64,000 nucleotides of DNA from Hymenobacter baengnokdamensis (GTDB lineage: Bacteria; Bacteroidota; Bacteroidia; Cytophagales; Hymenobacteraceae). The notes below the pieces were generated by a model. That model did not search any database and was not told where the DNA came from. It saw only the letters and a list, made by a program, of their open reading frames with translations. This document shows, piece by piece, positions 7,117-15,008 of the stretch; positions within the stretch are counted from its first letter, which is position 1, and every line of letters starts with the position of its first letter. The DNA lies in the NCBI RefSeq assembly GCF_008728635.1, contig NZ_CP044285.1, forward strand, positions 3,844,001-3,908,000, in the 5' to 3' direction. Both the position numbers and the translations under genes were made by a program.

Positions 7117-10100
7117 TTGACTTACCCCGAATTTGTGGGCCGCTGGCAACCGTCCGGCGGTGCTGAACGGGCCAACTACGGCCTGTTTCTAACCGACCTG
7201 TGCGACCTGCTAGGGGTACCCCGGCCCGATGCCACCACCAACGACCCTACCCAGGATGCCTACGTGCTGGAGCGGGCCGTGACGTTCGACAACGGTACCG
7301 GCAAGGCCAGCACCGGGCGCATAGACCTCTACAAACGCGGGTGCTTTGTGCTGGAAACCAAGCAAGGCACCACCAAACGCACCACTGCAACCCAGGCCGA
7401 ACGCGCCGCCCTAGGGCTGCCCACCGCCAAGCTGCGCACCGGCCACGCCCAACGCGGCACCGCCCGCTGGCTGCAAGTAATGGAATCGGCCCGCCAGCAG
7501 GCCCTCAGCTACGTGCGGGCGCTGCCGGCCAATGAGCCGCGCCCGCCCTTTGTAGTGGTGGCCGATGTGGGCTACTGCATTGACTTCTACAGCAACTTTG
7601 CCGGGGTAGGCGACAACTACGCGCCCTTTCCCGACTCGCGGCACTTTCGCATCCTGCTACCTGAGTTGGCCAGGGAAGAAACCCGCGAGCGGCTACGGCT
7701 GCTGTTTACCGACCCGCAACAGCTCGACCCCGCCCGGCTCGCGGCCAAAGTGACCCGCAAGCTGGCCGGGCAGCTGGCCGTACTTTCTACCCAGCTGGAG
7801 CAAGCCGGGCACCCGTCCGACGTGGTGGCCGCATTCCTGGTGCGGTGCCTCTTTACCATGTTTTCCGAAGATGTGGGCCTGATTCCAAACGGCTCCTTTC
7901 TAGGCTTGCTCACCCAGTACGACACCGATAAGCTACGGCCCAGCCTACCCCTAGCCCTTGCCAGCCTGTGGCAAACGATGGATAAGGGCGGGTTTGCCGC
8001 TACGCTCGCGGCCCCGGTGCCCCGGTTCAACGGCAAGCTGTTTCACGATGCCCAGGCCCTACCCCTATCGGCCGCCCAGGTGGAGCTATTGCGCGAGGCC
8101 GCCGCCGCCGACTGGACTACCGTAGAGCCGGCCATTTTCGGCACCCTGCTAGAGCGGGCCCTCGACCCCCGCGAGCGGCACCGCCTAGGGGCGCACTACA
8201 CCCCGCGCCGCTACGTAGAGCGCCTGGTAGTGCCGGCCGTGCTGGAGCCCTTGCGCCGCGAGTGGGCCGCCGCCCAGGCCGCGAGCGCCCAGCTCCACGA
8301 CAGCGACAAAGACCCCGAAGCCCGCGCCGAGCTGGTGAAGTTCTTGCGCCGCCTCACGTCGCTCAAAGTACTCGACCCGGCCTGTGGGTCGGGCAATTTC
8401 CTGTACGTGACGCTGGAGCACCTGAAACGGCTGGAGGGTGAAGTGCTGGCCGCAATCAATGCCTACGGGCAGACCGGCTTGCTCGACCTGGCCGGGGGCA
8501 CCACCGTAGGCCCGCGCCAGCTGCTAGGGCTGGAGCTGAACCCCCGCGCCGCCGCGATTGCTGATGTGGTGCTGCGAATCGGCTACCTGCAATGGCATAT
8601 CCGCACCCACGGCCTTACCCAGCTAGCCGAGCCGCTGCTGGATAACTATGAGAATATCCCGCACAAAGACGCGGTACTAGCCCACGGCACCCCGCGCCCG
8701 CGCCTCGATGCCCAGGGCCAGCCCGTAACCCGGTGGGACGGGCGTACTACCCGCCTCAACGCGGCCACCGGCCAGCAGGTGCCAGACGAAGCCGCCCGCG
8801 TAGCCGTGCTGGACTACCCCAACCCGCACCCCACGGCCTGGCCTGATGCTGATTTTATTGTCGACAACCCGCCGTTTATTGGCACGTCCCGAATGCGCGA
8901 CCTGCTAGGCGACGGGTACACCGAAGCCCTGCGCAAGACCTACGCCAGCCGGGGCGTGCCCGAATCGGCCGATTTTGTCATGTACTGGTGGCACAAGGCC
9001 GCGCTAGCCGTGCGCGACGGGCACGCCCTACGGTTCGGCTTCATTACCACCAACAGCATAAAGCAGACCTTCAACCGGCAAGTAATGCTACCCTTCGTGG
9101 GCAGCGACAACGCCCCGCTGGAGCTGAGTTTTGCCATACCCGACCACCCGTGGGTAACCAGTGAGGACGGGGCCGCCGTGCGGGTAGCCATGACTGTAGC
9201 CGACCGCACCCGCCCCGGCCAAGCTTGGGGCCAGCTACTCACAGTGCAAACCGAAGCCCGCCCCGAAGGTGAGGACGCGGCCGATGTAACGTTTACTGAG
9301 CAACAGGGCCGCGTCCGGCCAGATTTGAGCGTTGGAGCCGATTTGGATAGTGCCCAGCCGTTGAAGGCTAACGCAAATCTGAGTAACCCCGGCGTGAAGC
9401 TGCATGGCGCTGGCTTCATTGTTTCACCTGAAACTGCCCGCAAACTTGGCTTAGGGCAACTCACTAACCTAGAGCAGTATATCCGGCCCTACCGAAACGG
9501 CCGGGACTTGACTGATAAACCCCGCGAGGCAATGGTAATTGACTTGTTCGGGCTTTTGGCTAACGAGGTATTGAATCGTTATCCCGCTGTCTATCAGCAT
9601 ATTTTAGAAAATGTGAAGCCGGAACGGGATGCAAAAGGCCAAACAAAAGACGGGGCAGCTTATGCCAAAATGTGGTGGCTTTTCGGAAAGACCCGCCAGG
9701 ATATGCGCCTAGCCATTGCTGGCCTACCCCGCTACATTGCCACCGTCGAAACTGCAAAGCACCGGACTTTCCAATTTCTAGATGCCAGCATCTTACCTGA
9801 TAATATGCTGATAGCTGTTGCAACAGACGATGCTTACCACTTAGGGGTTCTATCTAGCCGAATGCATATTATTTGGGCATTGGCAGCTGGCGGCACTTTA
9901 GAGGATAGGCCCCGTTACAATAAAACCCGCTGTTTTGACCCCTTCCCGTTCCCCGATGCTACGCCGGCCCAGCAGGCCCGTATCCGCGAGCTGGCCGAAA
10001 CGCTAGACGCGCACCGCAAACGCCAGCAGGCCGAACACCCCGGCCTCACGCTCACCAACCTCTACAACGTAGTCGAAAAGCTACGCGCCGGCCAGCCCCT

Positions 10101-10587
10101 CACCCCCAAAGAGCAAGCCACCAAGCAGCAGGGCCTGGCTACGGTAGTGCTAGAGCTGCACCGCGAGCTAGACGCGGCCGTAGCCGCCGCCTACGGCTGG
10201 CCCACCGACCTGCCCGATGCCGAGGTGCTAACCCGCCTGGTAGCCCTCAACCGCGCCCGCGCCGCCGAAGAAAAGGCCGGCACCATTCGCTACCTACGCC
10301 CCGCCTACCAGGCCCCCGGCCAGCAGCAAACCGGCCTCGACCTACCCACCCGCGTAGCCACCGAAACCGCCGCCGTGCTGGCCCCCCTCCCCTGGCCCGC
10401 CGAGCTAGCCAAGCAAATGCAGGCCGTGCGCGACGTAGTAACCCAGGCCCCCGCCCCCCTCACCGCCCGGCAGGTAGCCGCCCGGTTTGCTGGCGCCGGC
10501 CCCGCCAGGGTGCAACCGATACTCGACAGCCTGGCTACCCTGTCGCTGCTGCGGTGGGTAGATACGACCGATGCCTATGCCGCGTAG
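7117..10587 (+). CDS. MmeI-like single-chain restriction-modification enzyme (type IIL/IIG)
   Basis: One 1156-residue protein combining nuclease, adenine-N6 methyltransferase and target recognition. N-terminus: a PD-(D/E)xK nuclease with D70, E80 and K82 (GRIDLYKRGCFVLETKQG), the D-x9-E-x-K spacing of MmeI. Next is a helical spacer, then methylase motif I (VLDPACGSGNF, about residue 418) and motif IV NPPF (about 583) followed by IGTSRMRDLLG as in MmeI, then a recognition region to about 960 and a helical C-terminus. MmeI is 919 residues, so this one is long. No separate methylase or specificity subunit is nearby. The start is a TTG at 7117; no ATG is available in frame. The enzyme defends against unmethylated DNA and is typically mobile; the IS630 just upstream fits that. 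Confidence 0.88.
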   Translation: MTYPEFVGRWQPSGGAERANYGLFLTDLCDLLGVPRPDATTNDPTQDAYVLERAVTFDNGTGKASTGRIDLYKRGCFVLETKQGTTKRTTATQAERAALGLPTAKLRTGHAQRGTARWLQVMESARQQALSYVRALPANEPRPPFVVVADVGYCIDFYSNFAGVGDNYAPFPDSRHFRILLPELAREETRERLRLLFTDPQQLDPARLAAKVTRKLAGQLAVLSTQLEQAGHPSDVVAAFLVRCLFTMFSEDVGLIPNGSFLGLLTQYDTDKLRPSLPLALASLWQTMDKGGFAATLAAPVPRFNGKLFHDAQALPLSAAQVELLREAAAADWTTVEPAIFGTLLERALDPRERHRLGAHYTPRRYVERLVVPAVLEPLRREWAAAQAASAQLHDSDKDPEARAELVKFLRRLTSLKVLDPACGSGNFLYVTLEHLKRLEGEVLAAINAYGQTGLLDLAGGTTVGPRQLLGLELNPRAAAIADVVLRIGYLQWHIRTHGLTQLAEPLLDNYENIPHKDAVLAHGTPRPRLDAQGQPVTRWDGRTTRLNAATGQQVPDEAARVAVLDYPNPHPTAWPDADFIVDNPPFIGTSRMRDLLGDGYTEALRKTYASRGVPESADFVMYWWHKAALAVRDGHALRFGFITTNSIKQTFNRQVMLPFVGSDNAPLELSFAIPDHPWVTSEDGAAVRVAMTVADRTRPGQAWGQLLTVQTEARPEGEDAADVTFTEQQGRVRPDLSVGADLDSAQPLKANANLSNPGVKLHGAGFIVSPETARKLGLGQLTNLEQYIRPYRNGRDLTDKPREAMVIDLFGLLANEVLNRYPAVYQHILENVKPERDAKGQTKDGAAYAKMWWLFGKTRQDMRLAIAGLPRYIATVETAKHRTFQFLDASILPDNMLIAVATDDAYHLGVLSSRMHIIWALAAGGTLEDRPRYNKTRCFDPFPFPDATPAQQARIRELAETLDAHRKRQQAEHPGLTLTNLYNVVEKLRAGQPLTPKEQATKQQGLATVVLELHRELDAAVAAAYGWPTDLPDAEVLTRLVALNRARAAEEKAGTIRYLRPAYQAPGQQQTGLDLPTRVATETAAVLAPLPWPAELAKQMQAVRDVVTQAPAPLTARQVAARFAGAGPARVQPILDSLATLSLLRWVDTTDAYAA

Positions 10588-10613
10588 CCCGGCCGCGCCG
10601 CCCGGCGCGGGCC

Positions 10614-10802
10614 TCAGCTAACCCCGGTGATGCCGTACCCAGGCCGGTGTTTGGCCGCATAGGAGGTTCGATATATTTCCCGTGCCAGTTCGGCGTCGCC
10701 CAGGCCGCCTTGCAAGGCGTACAACCGCACAAATTCCGCCTGGCTGATAGTACCAGCGTCGGCTTTGGCCCGTAGCCTACGTATCCAGCCTTCTTTGCTC
10801 AT
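10614..10802 (-). CDS. Small helical protein, unknown
   Basis: A 62-residue soluble protein starting MSKEGWIRRLRAKADAG, with two predicted helices (about 4-15 and 19-45) and a Gly-rich end. No family recognised. It starts 32 bp after the stop of the small membrane protein at 10834-10992 on the same strand, so the two may form a mini-operon. It converges with the restriction-modification gene, 26 bp away. Confidence 0.5.
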   Translation of the reverse strand: MSKEGWIRRLRAKADAGTISQAEFVRLYALQGGLGDAELAREIYRTSYAAKHRPGYGITGVS

Positions 10803-10833
10803 CGTGCCCAGGTTGCTCCTGCTACCAAACCAC

Positions 10834-10992
10834 CTACCTGACCAGCAGCCTGGCAAGGACCATGAGCGCGAAGAGCACCAGGACGAACCAGCTGATTCTG
10901 CGGCGCGGCGCCAGCGACTGGCGGCAGTTGGTGGGGGGAGCATAGGGCGGGAAGAACATCGGGTACGGGAAAGAAATGAAACGATGCGGCAT
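10834..10992 (-). CDS. Small tail-anchored-like membrane protein
   Basis: A 52-residue frame from the ATG at 10992. The first part is Pro/Phe/Tyr rich (FISFPYPMFFPPYAPP), then a basic stretch (APRRR) and one hydrophobic helix (ISWFVLVLFALMVLARLLV) reaching the C-terminus. The layout fits a small inner-membrane protein with the tail in the membrane. No family recognised. It precedes the 62-residue protein on the same strand. Confidence 0.45.
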   Translation of the reverse strand: MPHRFISFPYPMFFPPYAPPTNCRQSLAPRRRISWFVLVLFALMVLARLLVR

Positions 10993-11131
10993 GTATCGCC
11001 CCGGCCGGGCCGCTCATTACAGACGAAGGCTTCTGTCCTGCTCGCGGGGCTTGCGGGTAGTGGGTTTGCGTGGAGGCTTGAGGGCGGCTGGCCTCTTCCT
11101 CATTTGCCCGACTAACAACAGACTAAAAAAA

Positions 11132-11170
11132 CAAAAAACCCCATTTCCAGGCCGGAAACGGGGGTTTTTG
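11132..11170 (-). terminator. Terminator of the split tRNA
   Basis: Read on the minus strand, CAAAAACCCCCGTTTCC pairs with GGAAATGGGGTTTTTTG directly after the tRNA 3' end at 11171. It ends in a U-run. Confidence 0.85.
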
Positions 11171-11524
11171 TGGGCCCACTTGGAATCGAACCAAGGACCT
11201 GCTGATTCACTTTCCTCCGGTTTCCCGGAGTAGTTGGACTATCTCATCACCATATCCGCCGGGGCGGGGTTAGGTGGGGGGCGTTGGTGGAAGCGTATTG
11301 CATGGTCTGCTCACTTCCTAGTCTCTGCACCTTCCGGGTACTATCATGACCGTTCCCCGGCTTGGCTCAGGATTGCCATCGGGGCCATTTGCCCCGAACA
11401 GGTTTCCCTGAGTTAACCCCCTGCTCATCCCGTAGTTTCCTGCCGGGAGGCACCGCTAGGTTTTCCTTTTTCAAGGAACGCCTGTTGATGAGTCAGCTGC
11501 TCTAACCGATTGAGCTATAGGCCC
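11171..11524 (-). tRNA. tRNA with CAT anticodon, interrupted by an intron
   Basis: 5' exon 11524-11488 (37 nt) and 3' exon 11207-11171 (37 nt) join into a complete 74-nt cloverleaf: acceptor GGGCCTA/TGGGCCC, D-arm GCTC/GAGC, anticodon stem GCTGA/TCAGC with loop CTCATAA, T-arm CTTGG-TTCGATT-CCAAG, discriminator A; CCA is not encoded. The break falls exactly after the anticodon (between 36 and 37). The anticodon CAT plus the CTCATAAT context fits tRNA-Ile2 (C34 changed to lysidine by TilS) or elongator Met; sequence alone does not decide. It would need splicing to work. Confidence 0.92.
11208..11487 (-). ncRNA. Group I self-splicing intron (IC3-like) in tRNA(CAT)
   Basis: A 280-nt insert with no ORF and a recognisable group I core on the minus strand: CAGGGAAACCTG (P4/P5 region), CCTGAGCCAAGCC (P5/P4-J region), GAAGGTGCAGAGACTAG (P3/P8-P7 5' strand) and GAGATAGTCC (P7 3' strand/P3). 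The order and wording match the Azoarcus tRNA-Ile(CAU) ribozyme, including an internal guide GTG (in GCGGTGCC) that pairs with the 5'-exon end CAT through the expected terminal G-U pair, and a final G. The P1 loop is longer than in Azoarcus. It should self-splice. Confidence 0.9.
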
Positions 11525-11660
11525 GCATGGCAGCTACAGGAGCTGCCAGCGGCACGAAGATACAACGGCAGCCGCAATTGCGTGTGGAATTGCGGCCAAC
11601 GAGGCATCTTTTGAGCCCGACCTTTGCTGGCCGACGGCTCACAGCCCCTGGCTTCCCACC

Positions 11661-12323
11661 ATGCTTCCCAACCTACTTTTTGATTTTGGCGGCGTCATCA
11701 TCGACATCGACTATGCCCGCACTCCGGCGGCCCTGCGCCGCCTGAGCCGCGCCGGCAGCACCGTTGAGTTCAGCCAGGCCAGCCAGGCCGAGCTGTTTGA
11801 CCAGCTGGAAACGGGCCATATCTCGCCCGCCGAGTTTCGGGCCGGACTGCGCACGCATTACCAGCTTGAAGGCACCGACGAAGAAATCGATGCCGCCTGG
11901 GGAGCGCTGCTGCTCGATGTGCCCGCCGAGCGGCTGGCCCTCATCGGTGAGTTGCGCCGTCGGGGGCACCAAACGGCCTTGCTTTCTAATACCAACGTGC
12001 TGCATATTGAAGCGGTAAACCGTCGGCTGGCCCAGCAGTACGGCTTCCAGCACGGAATTGCCGACTGCCTCGACCGGGTGTTTTACTCGCAGGAAGTGGG
12101 CTTGCGCAAGCCGGGCGAGGAGATATTCCGGCACGCGCTGCGCGAAATGAACTGGCAGGCCGCTGAGACGTTATTCATTGAAGACAGTCCGCAGCACATT
12201 GCCACGGCCCGCCGCCTGGGGCTACACGTTTTGCACCTGGCCCCGCCCCTTACTCTTACCACCGCCCTGCCCGAAGCCCTGCGTGTCTTTCCCCGAGAAT
12301 ACCCCGAACCACCCGTTGCCTGA
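11661..12323 (+). CDS. HAD-superfamily hydrolase
   Basis: Cytosolic phosphatase of the haloacid dehalogenase fold, 220 residues, subgroup with the YihX/epoxide-hydrolase-N-like FDFGGV motif I (FDFGGVIIDID, residues 7-17; nucleophile Asp8). The helical cap lies at about 20-90, motif II is LLSNTN, motif III Lys is in VGLRKPGEEIF and motif IV is LFIEDSPQHI. YihX members dephosphorylate sugar phosphates such as glucose-1-phosphate, but substrate choice varies widely. Its 3' end overlaps the start region of the following protease gene, suggesting cotranscription. Confidence 0.88.
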   Translation: MLPNLLFDFGGVIIDIDYARTPAALRRLSRAGSTVEFSQASQAELFDQLETGHISPAEFRAGLRTHYQLEGTDEEIDAAWGALLLDVPAERLALIGELRRRGHQTALLSNTNVLHIEAVNRRLAQQYGFQHGIADCLDRVFYSQEVGLRKPGEEIFRHALREMNWQAAETLFIEDSPQHIATARRLGLHVLHLAPPLTLTTALPEALRVFPREYPEPPVA

Positions 12324-13524
12324 GCCGCTGGCCGGCTGGCCCGCCGACACTGCCGGCGAGGTGGCCCCAACTCGCCGGGCCTGGGCCCGAGGCCTGTTTC
12401 GGCGCTACGAGCGGCCGCCCATGCGGCCGGGCTGGCGCTATGCCCTGCACCTGGGGCTGTTTTTGCTCACGCTGGCTACGACCATTGTAGCCGGGGTGCA
12501 GCTGCTGCGCAGCGGCCCTGATGGTATTGCTTTCGACGTGCTGGGCCTGCCGGCTGCCGAGCGCTGGGCTCAGCTAAGCTGGGGGCTGCTTTATGCGGGT
12601 CCGTTTCTGGGGGTGCTGGCCATACATGAGTTTGGGCACTACTTTACGGCACGGTTTAATAAGGTGCGCACTTCGCTTCCCTTTTTTCTACCCATGCCTT
12701 TTGGGCTGGGCACCTTCGGGGCTGTTATCAGAATAAAGGACCGGATATTCTCGCGGCGCGAGTTTTTTGACATTGGGGTGGCCGGGCCCCTGGCCGGGCT
12801 GGTAGTGGCAATACTGCTGCTCATCTATGCCTTTACCCACCTGCCCGACCAGGCCGAGTACCTGCTCGTGACTACCCATAGCCTGGCCCGCTACCGCGCG
12901 CCCGACTTTACGCTGGCCCAGCCACTCCTCTACCGCTGGCTCGAACACGCCTTTGCCGACCCGCACCGCCTGCCCCCGCCCAACCTGCTGCTGCGCTACC
13001 CGCTGCTGGTGGCGGGCGAGCTGAGCTTGTTTTTTACTGCCCTCAATCTGCTCCCCATCGGGCAGCTCGACGGGGGGCACCTTATGTATGGCCTGCTGGG
13101 CGCGCGCCGCGCCGGCCGGCTGTCGGCAGTGCTGTTTGTAGCCTTCATTTTCTATGCCGGCCTGGGCATCTTTTCCTTGCGCAGCGGCTGGGAAACCTGG
13201 CTGTACGGCGGGCTGCCCTATGCCTTGTATCTTGGGCTGGTATTCTGGCATATGCTACCCAAAGTGTGGTGGGGAATGGTAGTGGCCGCCGGCGTGTGGG
13301 CGGCCCAGCTAGGCGTGGCTACGGCCTGGCCGGGCACCCTTGGGCAGCCCGGCTGGCTGGTATTTGGGTTGCTGCTGGGGCGCCTTTCGGGGATTTATCA
13401 TCCGGTAGCGCCCGACGACCGCCCGCTCAGCCGGGGCCGGCAGCTGCTGGGCTGGCTACTGGTCGGGCTGTTTATTTTGTGCTTTTCCTCCTCCCCCTTT
13501 AAGCTCGTAGCAGCGGGCAGCTAG
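12283..13524 (+). CDS. Site-2 protease family (M50) membrane metallopeptidase
   Basis: Intramembrane zinc protease, about 413 residues. The active-site helix carries AIHEFGHYFTARF (HExxH) and a later helix carries PIGQLDGGH, the second zinc-ligand motif of M50 enzymes. Around eight hydrophobic helices are visible; the PMPFGLGTFGAVIRIKDR stretch after HExxH is typical of the plant-EGY-like/bacterial subgroup. The start is unclear: a GTG at 12283 (used), a TTG at 12316, or an ATG at 12421 just before the first helix. The first two overlap the HAD gene, implying translational coupling. Such proteases cut membrane-bound regulators; the target is unknown. Confidence 0.85.
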   Translation: MSFPENTPNHPLPEPLAGWPADTAGEVAPTRRAWARGLFRRYERPPMRPGWRYALHLGLFLLTLATTIVAGVQLLRSGPDGIAFDVLGLPAAERWAQLSWGLLYAGPFLGVLAIHEFGHYFTARFNKVRTSLPFFLPMPFGLGTFGAVIRIKDRIFSRREFFDIGVAGPLAGLVVAILLLIYAFTHLPDQAEYLLVTTHSLARYRAPDFTLAQPLLYRWLEHAFADPHRLPPPNLLLRYPLLVAGELSLFFTALNLLPIGQLDGGHLMYGLLGARRAGRLSAVLFVAFIFYAGLGIFSLRSGWETWLYGGLPYALYLGLVFWHMLPKVWWGMVVAAGVWAAQLGVATAWPGTLGQPGWLVFGLLLGRLSGIYHPVAPDDRPLSRGRQLLGWLLVGLFILCFSSSPFKLVAAGS

Positions 13525-13573
13525 TCCGGGGCTGCTTTTTTACCAATACTTTCCGGCGTGCTGATTTTTAGCA

Positions 13574-14227
13574 ATGGCTGGCCACAATAGCTATATGAAG
13601 TTTCAACAAAAGCAGCTTACTCGCTCTACCCAGCTTGTTCTCCGCGAAAACGGCCTCTTCGTGAGCCAGCGCGATGGCCGGGGCCGCATCGATATTGCCG
13701 TCGAGATTCCGTACGAAGAGCTGTTGCCCATTGAAGTGGAATACCGTAATACAACGCCCCAAATTCAGTGGCGCTGGGCCATCGTAGGCATTTTCTGGCT
13801 GCTGAAACTCCTGCACGTCAACCTGGGAGCTTCGTTGAGCAACGAGGAATGGAGCTGGGTATTTGGGGGCATGGCAGCCCTGGGCGGGTTTGTGTTTTAT
13901 GCGCACCGCAACTGGTGGCACCAGGCCATTGTGCACACTGCTCACCTGAAGGTTGTGCTGGCCGACCACCCCGCCGACCGTGGCCAGCTGCGCGCTTTCG
14001 TCGAGCACCTCGAAAAGCACACCAAGACGTACCTGCGGCGCGAATATGCGCCCATCAATCCGCTGGGCCTCATTGAGCCGCAGCTACGCCGCCTGGCCTG
14101 GCTGCACGAGCTGGCCGTGCTCGATATGCCCGAGGCCCAGGCGCTGGTCACGCGCCTCACCGGCCGCCTGCCCGGCCGCGGCTTCAAAAGCATGGGCCAG
14201 AAGCTGGAGCCGCCTTACGTGAATTAG
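13574..14227 (+). CDS. Hypothetical membrane protein with two helices
   Basis: A 217-residue protein. The N-terminal 75 residues are soluble and beta-like (QLVLRENGLFVSQRDGRGR, ELLPIEVEYRN), then there are two adjacent hydrophobic helices (about 73-90 and 100-115), and a helical, charged cytoplasmic tail rich in aromatic and basic residues. The pattern (PH-like N-terminal part plus hairpin) recalls YcxB/bPH-type membrane proteins, but I cannot confirm it. It stands alone, 49 bp after the protease gene on the same strand. A second ATG lies at residue 8. Confidence 0.6.
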   Translation: MAGHNSYMKFQQKQLTRSTQLVLRENGLFVSQRDGRGRIDIAVEIPYEELLPIEVEYRNTTPQIQWRWAIVGIFWLLKLLHVNLGASLSNEEWSWVFGGMAALGGFVFYAHRNWWHQAIVHTAHLKVVLADHPADRGQLRAFVEHLEKHTKTYLRREYAPINPLGLIEPQLRRLAWLHELAVLDMPEAQALVTRLTGRLPGRGFKSMGQKLEPPYVN

Positions 14228-14500
14228 CAGCCGACTACGGCGGGCAGTAGCTGCCCACTTAAAAGCAAGCAAGCTTTTTAATATAGTAAAAATAAATTAT
14301 TAAGTCGGGTGCTTTCATCTAGCGAACCTGTTTCGGAAGTCGGGGCCGAAGCAGCCCGCCGGGGATACCGCCCAGCTCCACCTCCTAAACAGCTTCAGCG
14401 CCCTTTCCCAATCGGGGTACGGGCAGGCTGCGCTAAGCCCGACAATAACCCCGTGCCCGCGTCTGCTCGTATTGCGGAGGTACCATTTTCACCTCCTGCC

Positions 14501-14851
14501 ATGAGCATTACCCTGAATAAAGCCGCTGTCACGTTTGCCAAAAGTCTGATAAAAGACGGCAAAATCAAGAATGATGAAGGCCACTGGGGCCAGCATAACC
14601 CTGGCTCGACCCAGGAAAACGCCTTTCTCAAAAAGCACGAAATTGAGGAGTACGCCAAGTGGCATCTCGGCGAAGACAAAAGCCAGGGCGAAGACACCAA
14701 GGGCCGCTACAAGTTTCCCTACGGCGACTTCAAAACCGTGCACCGCGATGGCCTGATTGCCGCCAAGGAGCGCGCCGCCCAGCAAGGCTACCACGACATC
14801 GAAAAGGCCGCCGACGAGCTGCTGGGGGCGCTGGAGAAAAAGGCGGCGTAG
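14501..14851 (+). CDS. Hypothetical small soluble protein
   Basis: A 116-residue, highly charged, helical protein starting MSITLNKAAVTFAKSLIKDG, with lysine-rich repeats of K/E/H and a conserved-looking core (GDFKTVHRDGLIAAKERAAQ, then YHDIEKAADELLGALE). No family assigned. I chose the ATG at 14501 because upstream sequence in this frame loses protein-like character. It is followed by a perfect 32-bp inverted repeat that can end transcription of this gene and of the convergent pgk. Confidence 0.6.
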   Translation: MSITLNKAAVTFAKSLIKDGKIKNDEGHWGQHNPGSTQENAFLKKHEIEEYAKWHLGEDKSQGEDTKGRYKFPYGDFKTVHRDGLIAAKERAAQQGYHDIEKAADELLGALEKKAA

Positions 14852-14874
14852 CTACCTAACTCGATTTATAGGAA

Positions 14875-14972
14875 AGACCGTCATGCTGAGCTTGTCGAAG
14901 CATCTCTACCGCGCCGTATGATTCGTTCAACGAAGCGAGCGAGATGCTTCGACAAGCTCAGCATGACGGTCT
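14875..14972. repeat. Inverted repeat, family A (CGTCATGCTGAGC type)
   Basis: Arms of 32 nt, AGACCGTCATGCTGAGCTTG... and its exact complement at 14941-14972, around a 34-nt centre. Related copies lie at 19146-19244, 42041-42073 and 55691-55777. Between two convergent genes it probably also acts as terminator. Confidence 0.85.
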
Positions 14973-15008
14973 GATTATTTTTCGGATAGCCTTTTAGTTA
15001 TCATAACG

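Noticed and set aside
11171..11207. tRNA 3' half considered as an integrase attachment-site remnant
   Set aside because: The matching 5' half and a complete group I core lie 280 nt away on the same strand, and no integrase is nearby, so a split tRNA explains it better.
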